Shown here: piece by piece, positions 1 to 7,772 of the stretch
Layout: every line of letters starts with the position of its first letter
Numbering within the stretch: position 1 is the first letter of the stretch
From: Alcaligenaceae bacterium
GTDB lineage: Bacteria > Pseudomonadota > Gammaproteobacteria > Burkholderiales > Burkholderiaceae_B
Assembly (NCBI GenBank): GCA_013416445.1
Contig: JACCER010000021.1
Coordinates: 1 to 57,816 of the forward strand
Length of the DNA stretch: 57,816 bases
Direction of reading: 5' to 3'
Notes under the pieces: generated by a model
Told to the model about the DNA's origin: nothing
The model's database searches: none
Seen by the model: the letters and a program-made list of their open reading frames with translations, nothing else
Position numbers and translations under genes: made by a program

Positions 1-125
1 ATTGGATTGAGGGCTTCTATAATCGAGTACGCCTGCACTCAGCTATCGGGTATCGTACGCCGGTGCAAATGGAGGCAGTGCTTAAAGCAGCATGAGCTGC
101 TGTACGTGAAACCGAGGCAAGTCCA
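1..125 (+). mobile_element. IS3-family insertion sequence, right end only
   Basis: The window opens inside an insertion sequence. The reading frame from base 3 encodes the end of an IS3-type OrfB transposase and stops at base 95. About 30 bases later the sequence reads ..CAAGTCCA (118-125); on the other strand this begins TGGACTTGCC, a plausible IS3-family terminal inverted repeat with the usual TG..CA end. From base 126 the sequence is M81 peptidase coding sequence on the minus strand. The boundary at 125 is inferred from where protein homology changes, not from a matched left end, because the left end lies outside the window. Confidence 0.75.
3..95 (+). CDS. IS3-family transposase OrfB, C-terminal fragment
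   Basis: Thirty codons of a transposase that starts before the window. The visible residues (WIEGFYNRVRLHSAIGYRTP, then VQMEAVLKAA and stop) match the end of the rve (DDE) integrase domain of IS3-family OrfB proteins, in which a final N-x-x-R-x-H-x-x-x-G-Y-x-T/S-P motif is conserved. The gene is cut by the window edge, so it is unknown whether the element is intact. Its last codons overlap, on the other strand, the artificial 3' end of the neighbouring M81 peptidase gene. Confidence 0.85.
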   Translation, partial: WIEGFYNRVRLHSAIGYRTPVQMEAVLKAA

Positions 126-1359
126 CGCTGCCCGTGTCAAGCACCACGGTTCTGCCCGTGTTGCGCAGCGTGCCCGCGTTCATTGGGCCGTGCAGCCGGA
201 TGAGCCCGTCGCTGATGGTTCGCACATGAGCGCTGAGTTGGATCGATTCGTTGTGCTCGCCGGTTGCTGCCAGGCTGGCGCGGCCACCGATGCTGAGTGT
301 CACTTCGCGGCCAACTCCCGCCGCGATGGCCGCGTCTACCGCGGCGGGATCGTGGATGGCGTAGAACACCGCGTTCTCAAGCTGCTGACGCAGCACTTCG
401 CGCAGTACTGCGGTGGTATCCATGGAGCCGCCGGAGGCGGCGTTGTCGCAATGATCTAGAAGCACTACCGGGCAGGTCTGAGCGGCCTTGGCTCGTGCGA
501 TGGTCTCTGGCAGCGGCGTGCCTGCATAGAGGAATGCCGAGCGCTGCGCCCATGCTCGGTCCAGAAGATCCTCGCAGATCTCGGTGGCACGAGCGGCATC
601 GGCGTCGCAGCAGACCACGACCGAAAGCCCCGCGTTGCGCACGTCTGCATTCGGGAAGCCCGTGAACAGAGAGGCGGCAAGCACCCCGTGGCCGGATTGC
701 TCGAGTTCGATGCAGGTGGCCTGCAATGAGCGGTTGGGTTCCGCGTGCGTGCCTTGACGCAGTGTGTGGGGCAACATGGGGCGGTTGCCCCAGGCCAGTA
801 CCGGACGGATCTCGCCGCCGATAAATCGGACAAGCAGCTCCGCCGCCCGCTTGCCTGCGTCGGCCATGTCGATGTGTGGATACGTGTGATAGCCCGTCAG
901 AACGTCCACCCGTGCCACCATGTCGGGGTACAGGTTCGAATGCATGTCAAGCGTGATGCCGATCGGCGTTTCAGGCTGGACCTCTCGCAGGCGGCGCAGG
1001 AGTTCGCCCTCGCCGTCCTCGAAGTCAGGCGTGACCATGGCGCCGTGCAAGTCCAGCAGGATGCCGTCGAAATGCTGCTCGGTCGCTGCATCCAGGATCA
1101 TCGCGCTGATGCGCTCGAATGCCTGCGCATCCACCAGCCCGCTGGGTTGAGCTTCCGCCGCCACCGGCAACACGATCTGGGCGCCATGGCGTTCAGCTAC
1201 ATCGATGAACCCGCCAATGCCTGTGCCAGTGCCGCGCAGCGCCTTGATCGCTTCATCTGCACGCAGGGGCGTACCGCCTCGAAAGAAGCGCTCGAGGGGG
1301 GTTGGAACCGTGGAGAAGGTATTCGTCTCGTGTTTGAACTGCGCCAACAACAGTCGCAT
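82..1359 (-). pseudogene. M81 family (MlrC-like) metallopeptidase, 3' end replaced by an IS element
   Basis: A 425-residue product of the M81 family (microcystin-degradation MlrC and relatives), zinc-dependent hydrolases. Family marks are the N-terminal HETNTFS motif, LDLHGAM with its metal-binding residues, a DHCDNAASGG segment and the C-terminal LDTGSV. The ATG at 1359 has AGGAAA six bases upstream. Family members are usually about 480-510 residues. Here homology stops at VVLDTGSV (base 126), and the last 14 residues (VDLPRFHVQQLMLL) are encoded by the end of the IS3 element. Some 60-80 native residues are therefore missing and the enzyme is probably inactive, although most catalytic residues lie in the surviving part. 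It diverges from the LysR gene at 1454, its likely regulator. Confidence 0.75.
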
Positions 1360-1397
1360 GGCATTTCCTAGAGTTGTGGTCGATGTGCTCACACTAT

Positions 1398-1426
1398 ATT
1401 CCGGAATGGTATCATTCAGGAATGAT
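1398..1426. promoter_or_regulatory. Dyad pair between the M81 and LysR genes (probable LysR operator)
   Basis: The 94-base divergent intergenic region holds two inverted repeats next to each other. ATTCCGGAAT at 1398-1407 is a perfect 10-bp palindrome. ATCATTC-AG-GAATGAT at 1411-1426 is a perfect 7-bp dyad with a 2-base centre. Both contain ATTC/GAAT half sites, as expected of LysR boxes placed between a regulator and its divergent target. The assignment to the neighbouring LysR is inference. Confidence 0.5.
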
Positions 1427-1453
1427 AAAAAATCGATGTTTAGTTAGTACTTT

Positions 1454-2413
1454 ATGAATGTAACCGGCAACAAGAAACTGCGCCCCCAATTGGGCCAACT
1501 GGGCGATACCGACCTGCGTCTGTTGAGGGTCTTCAGAACCGTTGTGGACTGCGGCGGCATGACGGCAGCGGAGCTAGAGCTAAACATCGGAGGTTCGACC
1601 ATCAGTCGCCACATCAAGGATCTGGAAATACGGCTGGGCCTGGTGCTCTGTCGACGCGGTCGCGCGGGTTTTTCTCTGACGGCGGAGGGCAAGCAGGTCT
1701 ATGACGAGGTGCTGCAATTGCTGGCATCGGTCGATTCGTTTCGCAACCAGATCGATGACATCCACATGCGCATGCGGGGCAGCCTGAGCGTCGCCATTTT
1801 CGACAAGATCGTCACCAACCCGGCGGCGCGTGTCAGCGATGCCATTGCCCGCTTCAGCAAACTCGCCCCTGACGTGACGCTCAGCGTTTATGTGGATTCC
1901 GTGAGCGTCATAGAACGGGGTTTGCTGGACGGAACAATTCAGGTGGGAATCGCGCCTGCTTATCGCAGTTTCAGGAGCCTGAGCCAGGTCGAGTTGTTCG
2001 ACGAAACCATGTACCTGTACAGCGGGATCGACCACCCGCTGAATGGAGCCGATCACACCGGGCTCACGTGGAGCAAGTTGCAGGCCTATGCATTTGCCGG
2101 CCTTGGATTCCTGTCGCCTAACATGGAGATCAGCCACCGGGCGCGGCTATCCAGGAAAGCGACGGCTTTTGATCAAGAGGCTGTCGCCCTGCTCATCTTG
2201 TCTGGCCGCTATCTGGGATTCCTGCCGACCCACTACGCGGATTCGTTTGTGACACGGGGCGCCATGCAGGCCGTAGCGCCCAAACGCTTTCGATACGCTT
2301 GCAAATTTGCGAGCCTTGTGCGCCTTTCCCCGCAGCCATCGCGGGCAACCAGACTGTTCCAGGAGTGTCTGGTCGACGCCCACCTGTCCACCTGCCTGCA
2401 AGGCAAAGACTAG
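1454..2413 (+). CDS. LysR family transcriptional regulator
   Basis: A 319-residue LysR-type regulator. An N-terminal winged helix-turn-helix (about residues 17-77) contains LRLLRVFRTVVDCGG and the recognition-helix segment STISRHIKDLEIRLG. It is followed by a linker helix and a periplasmic-binding-fold effector domain (about 100-300). It diverges from the M81 peptidase gene with two dyads in the 94-base gap, the classic arrangement of a LysR activator and its target. The Shine-Dalgarno signal before the ATG at 1454 is weak. The effector cannot be told from sequence. If the M81 gene is broken by the IS element, this regulator may have lost its main target. Confidence 0.88.
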   Translation: MNVTGNKKLRPQLGQLGDTDLRLLRVFRTVVDCGGMTAAELELNIGGSTISRHIKDLEIRLGLVLCRRGRAGFSLTAEGKQVYDEVLQLLASVDSFRNQIDDIHMRMRGSLSVAIFDKIVTNPAARVSDAIARFSKLAPDVTLSVYVDSVSVIERGLLDGTIQVGIAPAYRSFRSLSQVELFDETMYLYSGIDHPLNGADHTGLTWSKLQAYAFAGLGFLSPNMEISHRARLSRKATAFDQEAVALLILSGRYLGFLPTHYADSFVTRGAMQAVAPKRFRYACKFASLVRLSPQPSRATRLFQECLVDAHLSTCLQGKD

Positions 2414-2454
2414 TGGACGCCAGGCCCGAGCGGCAACTTTCTGCCGCCGAGGCT

Positions 2455-2477
2455 CTGCCCTTGCAGGGCAGTAGTTT
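2455..2477 (+). terminator. Weak hairpin downstream of the LysR gene
   Basis: CTGCCC (2455-2460), loop TTGCA, then GGGCAG (2466-2471) and a short TAGTTTT tract. It lies 42 bases past the stop of the LysR gene. The six-pair stem and poor T-tract make it only a possible terminator. Confidence 0.35.
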
Positions 2478-2496
2478 TGATCTTATCGACTGGACA

Positions 2497-2569
2497 GTTC
2501 GGCAGACTTTAGTTCAATCTTGCTAAGTATTAAGCTGAGAAAATGAATGTCGACGGACTTTATTTCCAG
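2497..2569 (+). repeat. Diverged intergenic repeat, copy A
   Basis: Two related elements 52 bases apart: GTTCGGCAGACTTT at 2497-2510, followed by AGTTCAAT, and GTCGACGGACTTT at 2549-2561, followed by ATTTCCAG. The same two elements, again exactly 52 bases apart, recur at 4166 and 4218. This copy lies about 150-210 bases upstream of the secreted-protein gene at 2711. Function unknown; a shared regulator-binding region or a decayed repeat are both possible. Confidence 0.5.
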
Positions 2570-2710
2570 CGTTCAAGTGTGTCCTTAAATTTTTGCTTTT
2601 GTTCGGCAAGCGCATACATTGCCCCCGTCTGTTTGGACGGTGCATCGACTACCTTCTGTGTTTACAGTAGATTGTATATCATGCATCTACAAGAGCCTCC
2701 GGGAGGGAAA

Positions 2711-3172
2711 ATGCGAAAAACAGGAGTTTGTTTCATGCTGGCAGGCATGGTTTATGGTGGCCTGGCGTCCGCCCAGGCTCAGAGTGGCCAGTTGAAGGGA
2801 AAGATCGGCCCTCATACTTTCGATGTTCCTGTGCAGTGCGAGATGGCGGGAAAGAAGGAAACGCCTACGATTTCGGCAATGACTGACAGCAATAGGCGTA
2901 AACCTCTTGAGGATGTCAATGGCGATGGTGTTGCTGGTCAAGTTTCATCCATGAACGGTACGGTTGTCGTAAGCATCACGTTTGGAGACGACTTCTATCG
3001 TTTCAACGGAAAAAAGAATGTCGAGTTCCGCAGCAAGGGGTTCACATGGAAAGAAACCATAAAAGAGTACGACAATGAAAAGATGAAGGCTCTCATGGAG
3101 GCGGGCAAACGGCTTAAAGATCAAGCGCCAGAAAGGGTCTATGAAATCGATCTGGAGTTTTCCTGCCAGTAG
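2711..3172 (+). CDS. Small secreted protein of unknown function
   Basis: A 153-residue protein with no family I recognise. The ATG at 2711 directly follows GGGAGG and gives a clear Sec signal peptide (MRKTGVCFMLAGMVYGG...ASA, cleavage predicted after about residue 21). An in-frame start at 2543 would add 56 residues unlike any export signal, so it was rejected. The mature part is about 130 residues with two cysteines, one near its start (VQCEM) and one at the end (FSCQ), which could form a disulfide in the periplasm. A DVNGDGVAG segment resembles a calcium-binding DxNxDG loop. It stands alone on this strand and converges with the Yip1 gene. No function is assigned. Confidence 0.65.
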   Translation: MRKTGVCFMLAGMVYGGLASAQAQSGQLKGKIGPHTFDVPVQCEMAGKKETPTISAMTDSNRRKPLEDVNGDGVAGQVSSMNGTVVVSITFGDDFYRFNGKKNVEFRSKGFTWKETIKEYDNEKMKALMEAGKRLKDQAPERVYEIDLEFSCQ

Positions 3173-3218
3173 TTTGCTTTGCGGCAGGGGCGGTTGACAC
3201 CGTCTTTTGTCCTGCATC

Positions 3219-3950
3219 TTACGGCTTGTTGTTTTCCGACAGATGCTTTTGCATGTTCTGCAGCCATTCCAGCGATTTAGCGAGTTCCGGTGGCAGATCG
3301 TCGTCTGTTTGGCGATTGCTTTTCCATTGAGCTTCCGCTTGCTCACGCCAGTGGGCGTCAGCCTGGCTGTAGGGGTTGGCTGTTTGCAGGAGCCAGCCCA
3401 GGAACATATTGCAGAGAAAAGCCAGAACAATGGCAATCAGGAAATAGCCTAGGGTCCGGGCCGGGTTGGAGCGCATGAACATCGGTATTGCGATATACAG
3501 CATGTACAAGCTGTAGATGCCGGTAATCGTTGACAATAGTCCCAGCCAGGGCAGTGCGGTGAATATAGAGCCCACCATGGCGGCTGTGCTGGCATAGGCA
3601 ACTAGCGGCATGGCCCGGTCAAGGCTGGGTTCGCCATCATAACGAGATGCCAGGCTTTTCAGGATAAAGGCCAGTATGGCTGCACCGATCAATACCATGA
3701 TGTAAGTCAGCAGCATGCCGGTCAGTCCCTTGAGGAAGGGGACCCGATACGTGGTGCCCAGCACGGTGATTCCGATCAGCGAGGAACCGACGAACTGCGC
3801 CGCTGCCGGAATCAGGGCCAGCAGCATCAGATGGCCGGTCATGGCTTCTCTGGCGCTGGTCGGGGCGTCCGCCAGCGTCTGCAGCGTCTGGCGCGGGCTT
3901 AGCAGTAAGGATTTGACGCGTTGGGTAAGTGAGGAAATAGCTGAGCTCAT
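3219..3950 (-). CDS. Yip1 domain integral membrane protein
   Basis: A 243-residue inner-membrane protein of the bacterial Yip1 (DUF1282-like) family. The N-terminus has the usual amphipathic segment with LLLSPRQTLQTLADAPTS. Five hydrophobic segments follow (around residues 40-60, 75-105, 125-150, 153-172 and 180-205), and the C-terminal tail is charged. The ATG at 3950 has AGGAAC six bases upstream; a TTG six codons earlier has no such support. The role of bacterial Yip1 proteins is poorly defined. It is a single-gene unit between the two intergenic repeat copies. Confidence 0.75.
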   Translation of the reverse strand: MSSAISSLTQRVKSLLLSPRQTLQTLADAPTSAREAMTGHLMLLALIPAAAQFVGSSLIGITVLGTTYRVPFLKGLTGMLLTYIMVLIGAAILAFILKSLASRYDGEPSLDRAMPLVAYASTAAMVGSIFTALPWLGLLSTITGIYSLYMLYIAIPMFMRSNPARTLGYFLIAIVLAFLCNMFLGWLLQTANPYSQADAHWREQAEAQWKSNRQTDDDLPPELAKSLEWLQNMQKHLSENNKP

Positions 3951-4165
3951 GCGGTTCCTGGAAAGCAAGCTTGTTGATGAACGCTGGAGGACGGACCTAT
4001 TCCAGCTCAGCCTGAACTATAGGGAGCTTGCGCGCTGACGACACCATCCAAACGAAGGGGGCGCCCGTTCTTCATAGACTGCGCAGCAAAGAAGTGCATG
4101 TTGCGCACATATATAGTGAACTACCTCGGGACTTCGAAAGGGATTCTGCATTTTCCGTCGGAATG

Positions 4166-4288
4166 GTTCGACAAACTTTTGTTCAATTTTTTAAGTTAAC
4201 AAGGTCCAAAAAGGTAGGTCGACAGACTTTGCTTCGTTATTTCAAAAGCGCCTTGCTCTATCAAATAATCGGCAGGTTTTATTTCCAG
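4166..4288 (+). repeat. Diverged intergenic repeat, copy B
   Basis: GTTCGACAAACTTT (4166-4179) followed by TGTTCAATTTTTTAAGT, then GTCGACAGACTTT (4218-4230) and a third related element, ATCGGCAGGTTTTATTTCCAG-like, at 4268-4288. The first two elements match copy A at 2497 and 2549 with identical 52-base spacing, and the third matches the tail of copy A's second element (TTTATTTCCAG). The 459-base gap 3951-4409 otherwise holds no convincing gene; it is AT-rich compared with its surroundings. Confidence 0.5.
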
Positions 4289-4325
4289 TCTCCCGGTCCC
4301 AATACCCGATTGCGAAAATCCTGAA

Positions 4326-4359
4326 ACAGAGATATGTCATGACATTGACATATCTCTGT
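4326..4359. promoter_or_regulatory. 14-bp perfect inverted repeat upstream of the flavoenzyme-MarR operon
   Basis: Left arm ACAGAGATATGTCA (4326-4339), six-base centre TGACAT, right arm TGACATATCTCTGT (4346-4359): a perfect 14-bp dyad. Nested inside is the 10-bp palindrome TGTCATGACA (4335-4344). It ends 50 bases before the ATG at 4410. Because the operon it precedes encodes a MarR-type regulator, it is best read as that regulator's operator. The AT-rich stem followed by TTTTG also leaves open a weak terminator or leader hairpin. Confidence 0.55.
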
Positions 4360-4409
4360 TTTGTATGGATCATGCAATCATCCAATCAAGACAAGAATAC
4401 ATACAGACC

Positions 4410-6431
4410 ATGACCAATTATCCTCACTTGCTGGCCCCATTGCGGATCGGGACAACAACTATTCCTAATCGCATGGTGATGGGGGCGATGCATACGCGCC
4501 TCGAGACACTGGATCGGCCGCTGGAACGGCTGGCGGCTTTTTACGCAACCCGTGCGCGTGGCGAGATTGGCCTGATTCTTACTGGCGGGTATTCACCCGT
4601 GCCGGAAGGGGTGATGGATGACGGGGGGCTATATTTGAACGCACCCGAGCAGCTTAGTGATCATCGGTTCATTACCTCCAGGGTTGCGGAAGCCGGAGGA
4701 CGTATCGTTTTACAGATTTTGCACGCTGGCCGCTATGCGCGCGTGGCGGAATGTGTGGCGCCGTCCGCCGTCAAGGCGCGTATCAATACGCATGTGCCAA
4801 GGGCTTTGCAAACAGATGAGGTTTGGCAAACCATCAAGAGCTTCGCCAATACCGCGATGCTGGCTCAGGAAGCGGGCTACCACGGTATAGAAATCATGGG
4901 CTCTGAGGGTTATCTGATCAATGAGTTCACGGCGGCGATCACTAACCACCGAGATGACGAGTTCGGCGGGTCGTTCGAGAAACGGATTCGTTTCCCACTG
5001 GAAATCGTCAAGGCGGTTCGCGCCTGTATTTCTCCCGATTTCATGCTGATCTACCGGATTTCATCCATAGACCTGATGGAAGGCGGCATGACTGCGCAAG
5101 AAATTGCCGAGTTCGCTCGCCAGGTCGAGCAAGCGGGGGCCGATATGCTGAATACCGGCGTGGGCTGGCATGAGTCTTCCGTGCCGACGATTGCCGCATC
5201 GGTTCCGCGGGCAGCATGGGCGGCTGCGGTGCGTAATATAAAGCAAGCTGTTTCCATCCCCGTCATGGCATCAAACCGGATCAATACCCCCGAGGTCGCC
5301 GAGGCCTTGATTGCAGCGGGCGATGCAGACCTGGTGTCCATGGCCCGGCCTTTGTTGGCTGATCCGGATTTTGCCCTGAAAACCCGGCAGGGGAGGGCCG
5401 ACGAGATCAATACTTGTATTGCGTGTAATCAGGCTTGTCTGGATCATATTTTTACCGAACGTACGGCCACCTGCCTGGTTAATCCGGTCGCAGGCCGTGA
5501 AATTGATTTCAATCAGGCTGTTACCAATCAGGCACGCCGTTTTGCGGTGGTAGGCGGCGGTCCCGCAGGCTTGGCTTTTGCGATCAATGCGGTGCAGCGT
5601 GGCCACAAGGTCGAGCTGTTCGAAGCGGGTGATGAGCTGGGCGGCCAGTTGACCATGGCCAGACGGGTACCGGGCAAGAGTGAATTCAATGAATTGCTGC
5701 GGTATTTCCGTGTTTCCATGCGGCGTCTGGGTATTACCGTGCACCTGAATACACGAGCGAGCGCCGAGCAACTGATCAATGGCGGTTTTGATGAAATTGT
5801 CCTGGCAACCGGCGTGACCCCGCGGACACCAGAGATCATTGGGGTAGATCATCCCAAGGTTTTAAGCTATGTAGATGTGCTGACCGGGCAGGCCGAGGTT
5901 GGGGAGTGCGTGGCCATCATTGGTGCGGGAGGTATTGGCTTCGATGTGGCTGAATTCCTGGTGGGGCAGGCTGAAGAAAGCCTGGATACGGCAGCCTTTT
6001 ATCGTGCCTGGGGTGTGGACATGGGTACCGAAGTCCCCGGAGGGGTGATACGCGTCGCCGCTGCTCACAAACCTGTCCGTAGCGTACACATGTTCCAGCG
6101 CAAGGCCGAATCGCCAGGAAGGAATCTGGGCAAATCGACGGGGTGGATACTCAAGGCGAAGTTGCGCAAGGCCGGGGTGGTCATGACTCCGGCGGCCCGC
6201 TACGAGGCGATTGACGATCAGGGGCTGCACTATACCGTTGACGGGCAGGCGCATGTACTTGATGTGGATCACATCATCTTGTGCGCCGGTCAGCAATCGA
6301 ATCGTGAATTGCACGAGGAACTGCAGGCTCGTGGTGTCAAGACGCATTTGATTGGCGGCGCCGATGTCGCTGCTGAACTTGATGCCGTGCGTGCCATTGA
6401 TCAGGCGACAGCGCTGGCGTATTCATTTTGA
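4410..6431 (+). CDS. 2,4-dienoyl-CoA reductase-like FMN/FAD/4Fe-4S oxidoreductase
   Basis: A 673-residue NADH:flavin oxidoreductase of the FadH/trimethylamine dehydrogenase family. Residues about 1-330 form the Old-Yellow-Enzyme FMN barrel. Next come the cysteines of the 4Fe-4S site (CIACNQACLDHIF, then a further Cys in TATCLVNP). From about 375 there is a dinucleotide-binding domain with VVGGGPAGLAFA and a second GAGGIGFD. Members reduce conjugated C=C bonds of enoyl-CoAs or related compounds, with electrons passing NAD(P)H-FAD-FeS-FMN. I start it at 4410 because MTNYPHLLAPLRIG aligns with the family start; an ATG at 4365 adds 15 unrelated residues and abuts the dyad. It is co-transcribed with the MarR gene 19 bases downstream. 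The exact substrate is unknown. Confidence 0.85.
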   Translation: MTNYPHLLAPLRIGTTTIPNRMVMGAMHTRLETLDRPLERLAAFYATRARGEIGLILTGGYSPVPEGVMDDGGLYLNAPEQLSDHRFITSRVAEAGGRIVLQILHAGRYARVAECVAPSAVKARINTHVPRALQTDEVWQTIKSFANTAMLAQEAGYHGIEIMGSEGYLINEFTAAITNHRDDEFGGSFEKRIRFPLEIVKAVRACISPDFMLIYRISSIDLMEGGMTAQEIAEFARQVEQAGADMLNTGVGWHESSVPTIAASVPRAAWAAAVRNIKQAVSIPVMASNRINTPEVAEALIAAGDADLVSMARPLLADPDFALKTRQGRADEINTCIACNQACLDHIFTERTATCLVNPVAGREIDFNQAVTNQARRFAVVGGGPAGLAFAINAVQRGHKVELFEAGDELGGQLTMARRVPGKSEFNELLRYFRVSMRRLGITVHLNTRASAEQLINGGFDEIVLATGVTPRTPEIIGVDHPKVLSYVDVLTGQAEVGECVAIIGAGGIGFDVAEFLVGQAEESLDTAAFYRAWGVDMGTEVPGGVIRVAAAHKPVRSVHMFQRKAESPGRNLGKSTGWILKAKLRKAGVVMTPAARYEAIDDQGLHYTVDGQAHVLDVDHIILCAGQQSNRELHEELQARGVKTHLIGGADVAAELDAVRAIDQATALAYSF

Positions 6432-6450
6432 CGTGGCAGGAGCAAACCCT

Positions 6451-6930
6451 GTGAATGGGCCTAAAGACGCAGCAGCATCGGCTGTTCACAACCAGTTGTT
6501 TTTTCGCTTGTTCCTGGTGGGCAACACCCTTGACCGTCAAAGCAGCAAGGCATTGGGGATCACGCCCGTGCATTGGGCCGTCATGGGTGCGCTGTCTCGA
6601 CCCAAGGCAGAGGCAGGTCTGTCTTTTTCTGATCTGACTGAGTATTTATCCGTCAGTCGGCAGAGCCTGGATGGCGTGCTCAAGCGCTTAGAGCGCGATG
6701 AGTACGTTGAGCGCATTGCCGACACGCAGGATCGTCGCGCCAGGAAAGTTATGCTGACTGCCAAGGGCTGCCTGTTTTGGCAGGGTTTGCAGCCCAAGAT
6801 TTATGATTTCTATCGCCAGGCCATGGAAGGTTTTCAGTTCGACGATAAGGTGAGCTTGGTTCATTTTTTGAACCAGCTCAATAAAGGGATGAAGTCTGTG
6901 GCGCTTAGGGACATGAAGAGCGAGGAATAG
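6451..6930 (+). CDS. MarR family transcriptional regulator
   Basis: A 159-residue MarR-type regulator. The winged helix-turn-helix covers about residues 35-100 (ITPVHWAVMGAL, LTEYLSVSRQSLDGVLKRLE), with the wing DTQDRRARKVMLTAKG carrying the family's D-x-R-x-x-x-x-x-L-T signature. The start is a GTG at 6451 preceded eight bases upstream by AGGAG. Reading from upstream ATGs would overlap the flavoenzyme gene. It lies 19 bases after the reductase and so is in its operon. MarR proteins are usually repressors relieved by small aromatic or acid ligands. The dyad at 4326-4359 is the candidate site. Confidence 0.82.
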   Translation: MNGPKDAAASAVHNQLFFRLFLVGNTLDRQSSKALGITPVHWAVMGALSRPKAEAGLSFSDLTEYLSVSRQSLDGVLKRLERDEYVERIADTQDRRARKVMLTAKGCLFWQGLQPKIYDFYRQAMEGFQFDDKVSLVHFLNQLNKGMKSVALRDMKSEE

Positions 6931-6938
6931 CTGCTTGC

Positions 6939-7682
6939 TTATATTTTTGGAAGGGCGTTGTTACTTGAGCGACTTAATTGCATTGATACCGTTAACCGAT
7001 CGGCGGGGTGAATGGTTACTGTTACTTCAAAAATTTTGCGCGACGAATCCATATAGCGCCTGATTATTTTCAACGCGGGTGATCCTGGTTCGGCTTTCAA
7101 CTGGTTAGCCAACTGGGCCGAAAGAGTGATCGCTTGCACAGTTTGGTGAATTTGGGCAATGCTGCGTCCGTAACGTGCTTCGATCAATGAACTGATCAAT
7201 TTTTGGGGTGATTCCCGCGCAAGTTCACCAACTTCGGTATAGGCGGGGTCAATGTATGCGTCGGTCCAACCTATGGGTTCGCTACTGGCGGTGATGCGTA
7301 GGCTAGATATACGTAGCCAACGTGTCCCGCCTGGACAGCCTAGTTCCCGCGCCAGTTCAATATCAGCGACGGTTTCCTTTACTTCACACACTAGACGGAC
7401 ATGGGTGGCGCCAAACTGTACCAAGTCTTGGATGGACAGAAGGGTTTGTTGGTAGTTGCTGCTGTATTGGTTGGCTTCGACTCGAGTCCCAACGTTTCTT
7501 CGGCGCGATACCAGACCCAATTGTTGTAATTCCTTTAATGCAGCACGAATTGTGTGTCGACTTGTGTCGTAGTGCGCGCACAGCTCCAGCTCAGTTGGCA
7601 GTAGCGAACCCACAGGGTAATGGCCGGAACTTATATGCTCAACGAGTTCGTGGGCTATTTCGTTGTAATTAATTTTTTTCAT
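6939..7682 (-). CDS. GntR family (HutC/UTRA) transcriptional regulator
   Basis: A 247-residue regulator. The N-terminal GntR winged helix (about residues 5-70) contains the typical GSLLPTELELCAHYDTSRHT and IRAALKELQQLGLVSRRRNVGT. A UTRA effector domain (about 95-235) resembles those that bind small acids, sugars or amino-acid derivatives. It diverges from the lyase gene at 7773, and a 20-bp palindrome lies in the gap. It likely represses the lyase-Bug-acyl-CoA dehydrogenase unit and itself. Its 3' end is only 8 bases from the convergent MarR gene. Confidence 0.85.
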   Translation of the reverse strand: MKKINYNEIAHELVEHISSGHYPVGSLLPTELELCAHYDTSRHTIRAALKELQQLGLVSRRRNVGTRVEANQYSSNYQQTLLSIQDLVQFGATHVRLVCEVKETVADIELARELGCPGGTRWLRISSLRITASSEPIGWTDAYIDPAYTEVGELARESPQKLISSLIEARYGRSIAQIHQTVQAITLSAQLANQLKAEPGSPALKIIRRYMDSSRKIFEVTVTIHPADRLTVSMQLSRSSNNALPKI

Positions 7683-7738
7683 GACTAGGGTTTTTACCTG
7701 TATCTAAATTGTGTCCCGATAATTAATATTCATATGTC

Positions 7739-7758
7739 CGAACATATATATATGTTCG
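7739..7758. promoter_or_regulatory. 20-bp perfect palindrome, probable GntR operator
   Basis: CGAACATATATATATGTTCG is perfectly self-complementary. It lies 56 bases before the GntR ATG (7682, minus) and 14 bases before the probable lyase ATG at 7773. Its alternating AT core with C/G ends fits the palindromic operators of HutC-type GntR proteins. It overlaps an alternative in-frame ATG at 7734, an argument against that start. Confidence 0.6.
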
Positions 7759-7772
7759 TTTTATGTGAATTT

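Noticed and set aside
4028-4324. 98-codon plus-strand frame in the intergenic region before the flavoenzyme
   Set aside because: No Shine-Dalgarno sequence, no family, overlaps the repeat copy B; more likely regulatory DNA.
7734-7772. Upstream ATG extending the lyase by 13 residues
   Set aside because: It would place coding sequence through the 20-bp palindrome, and the extra residues are unlike the family N-terminus.
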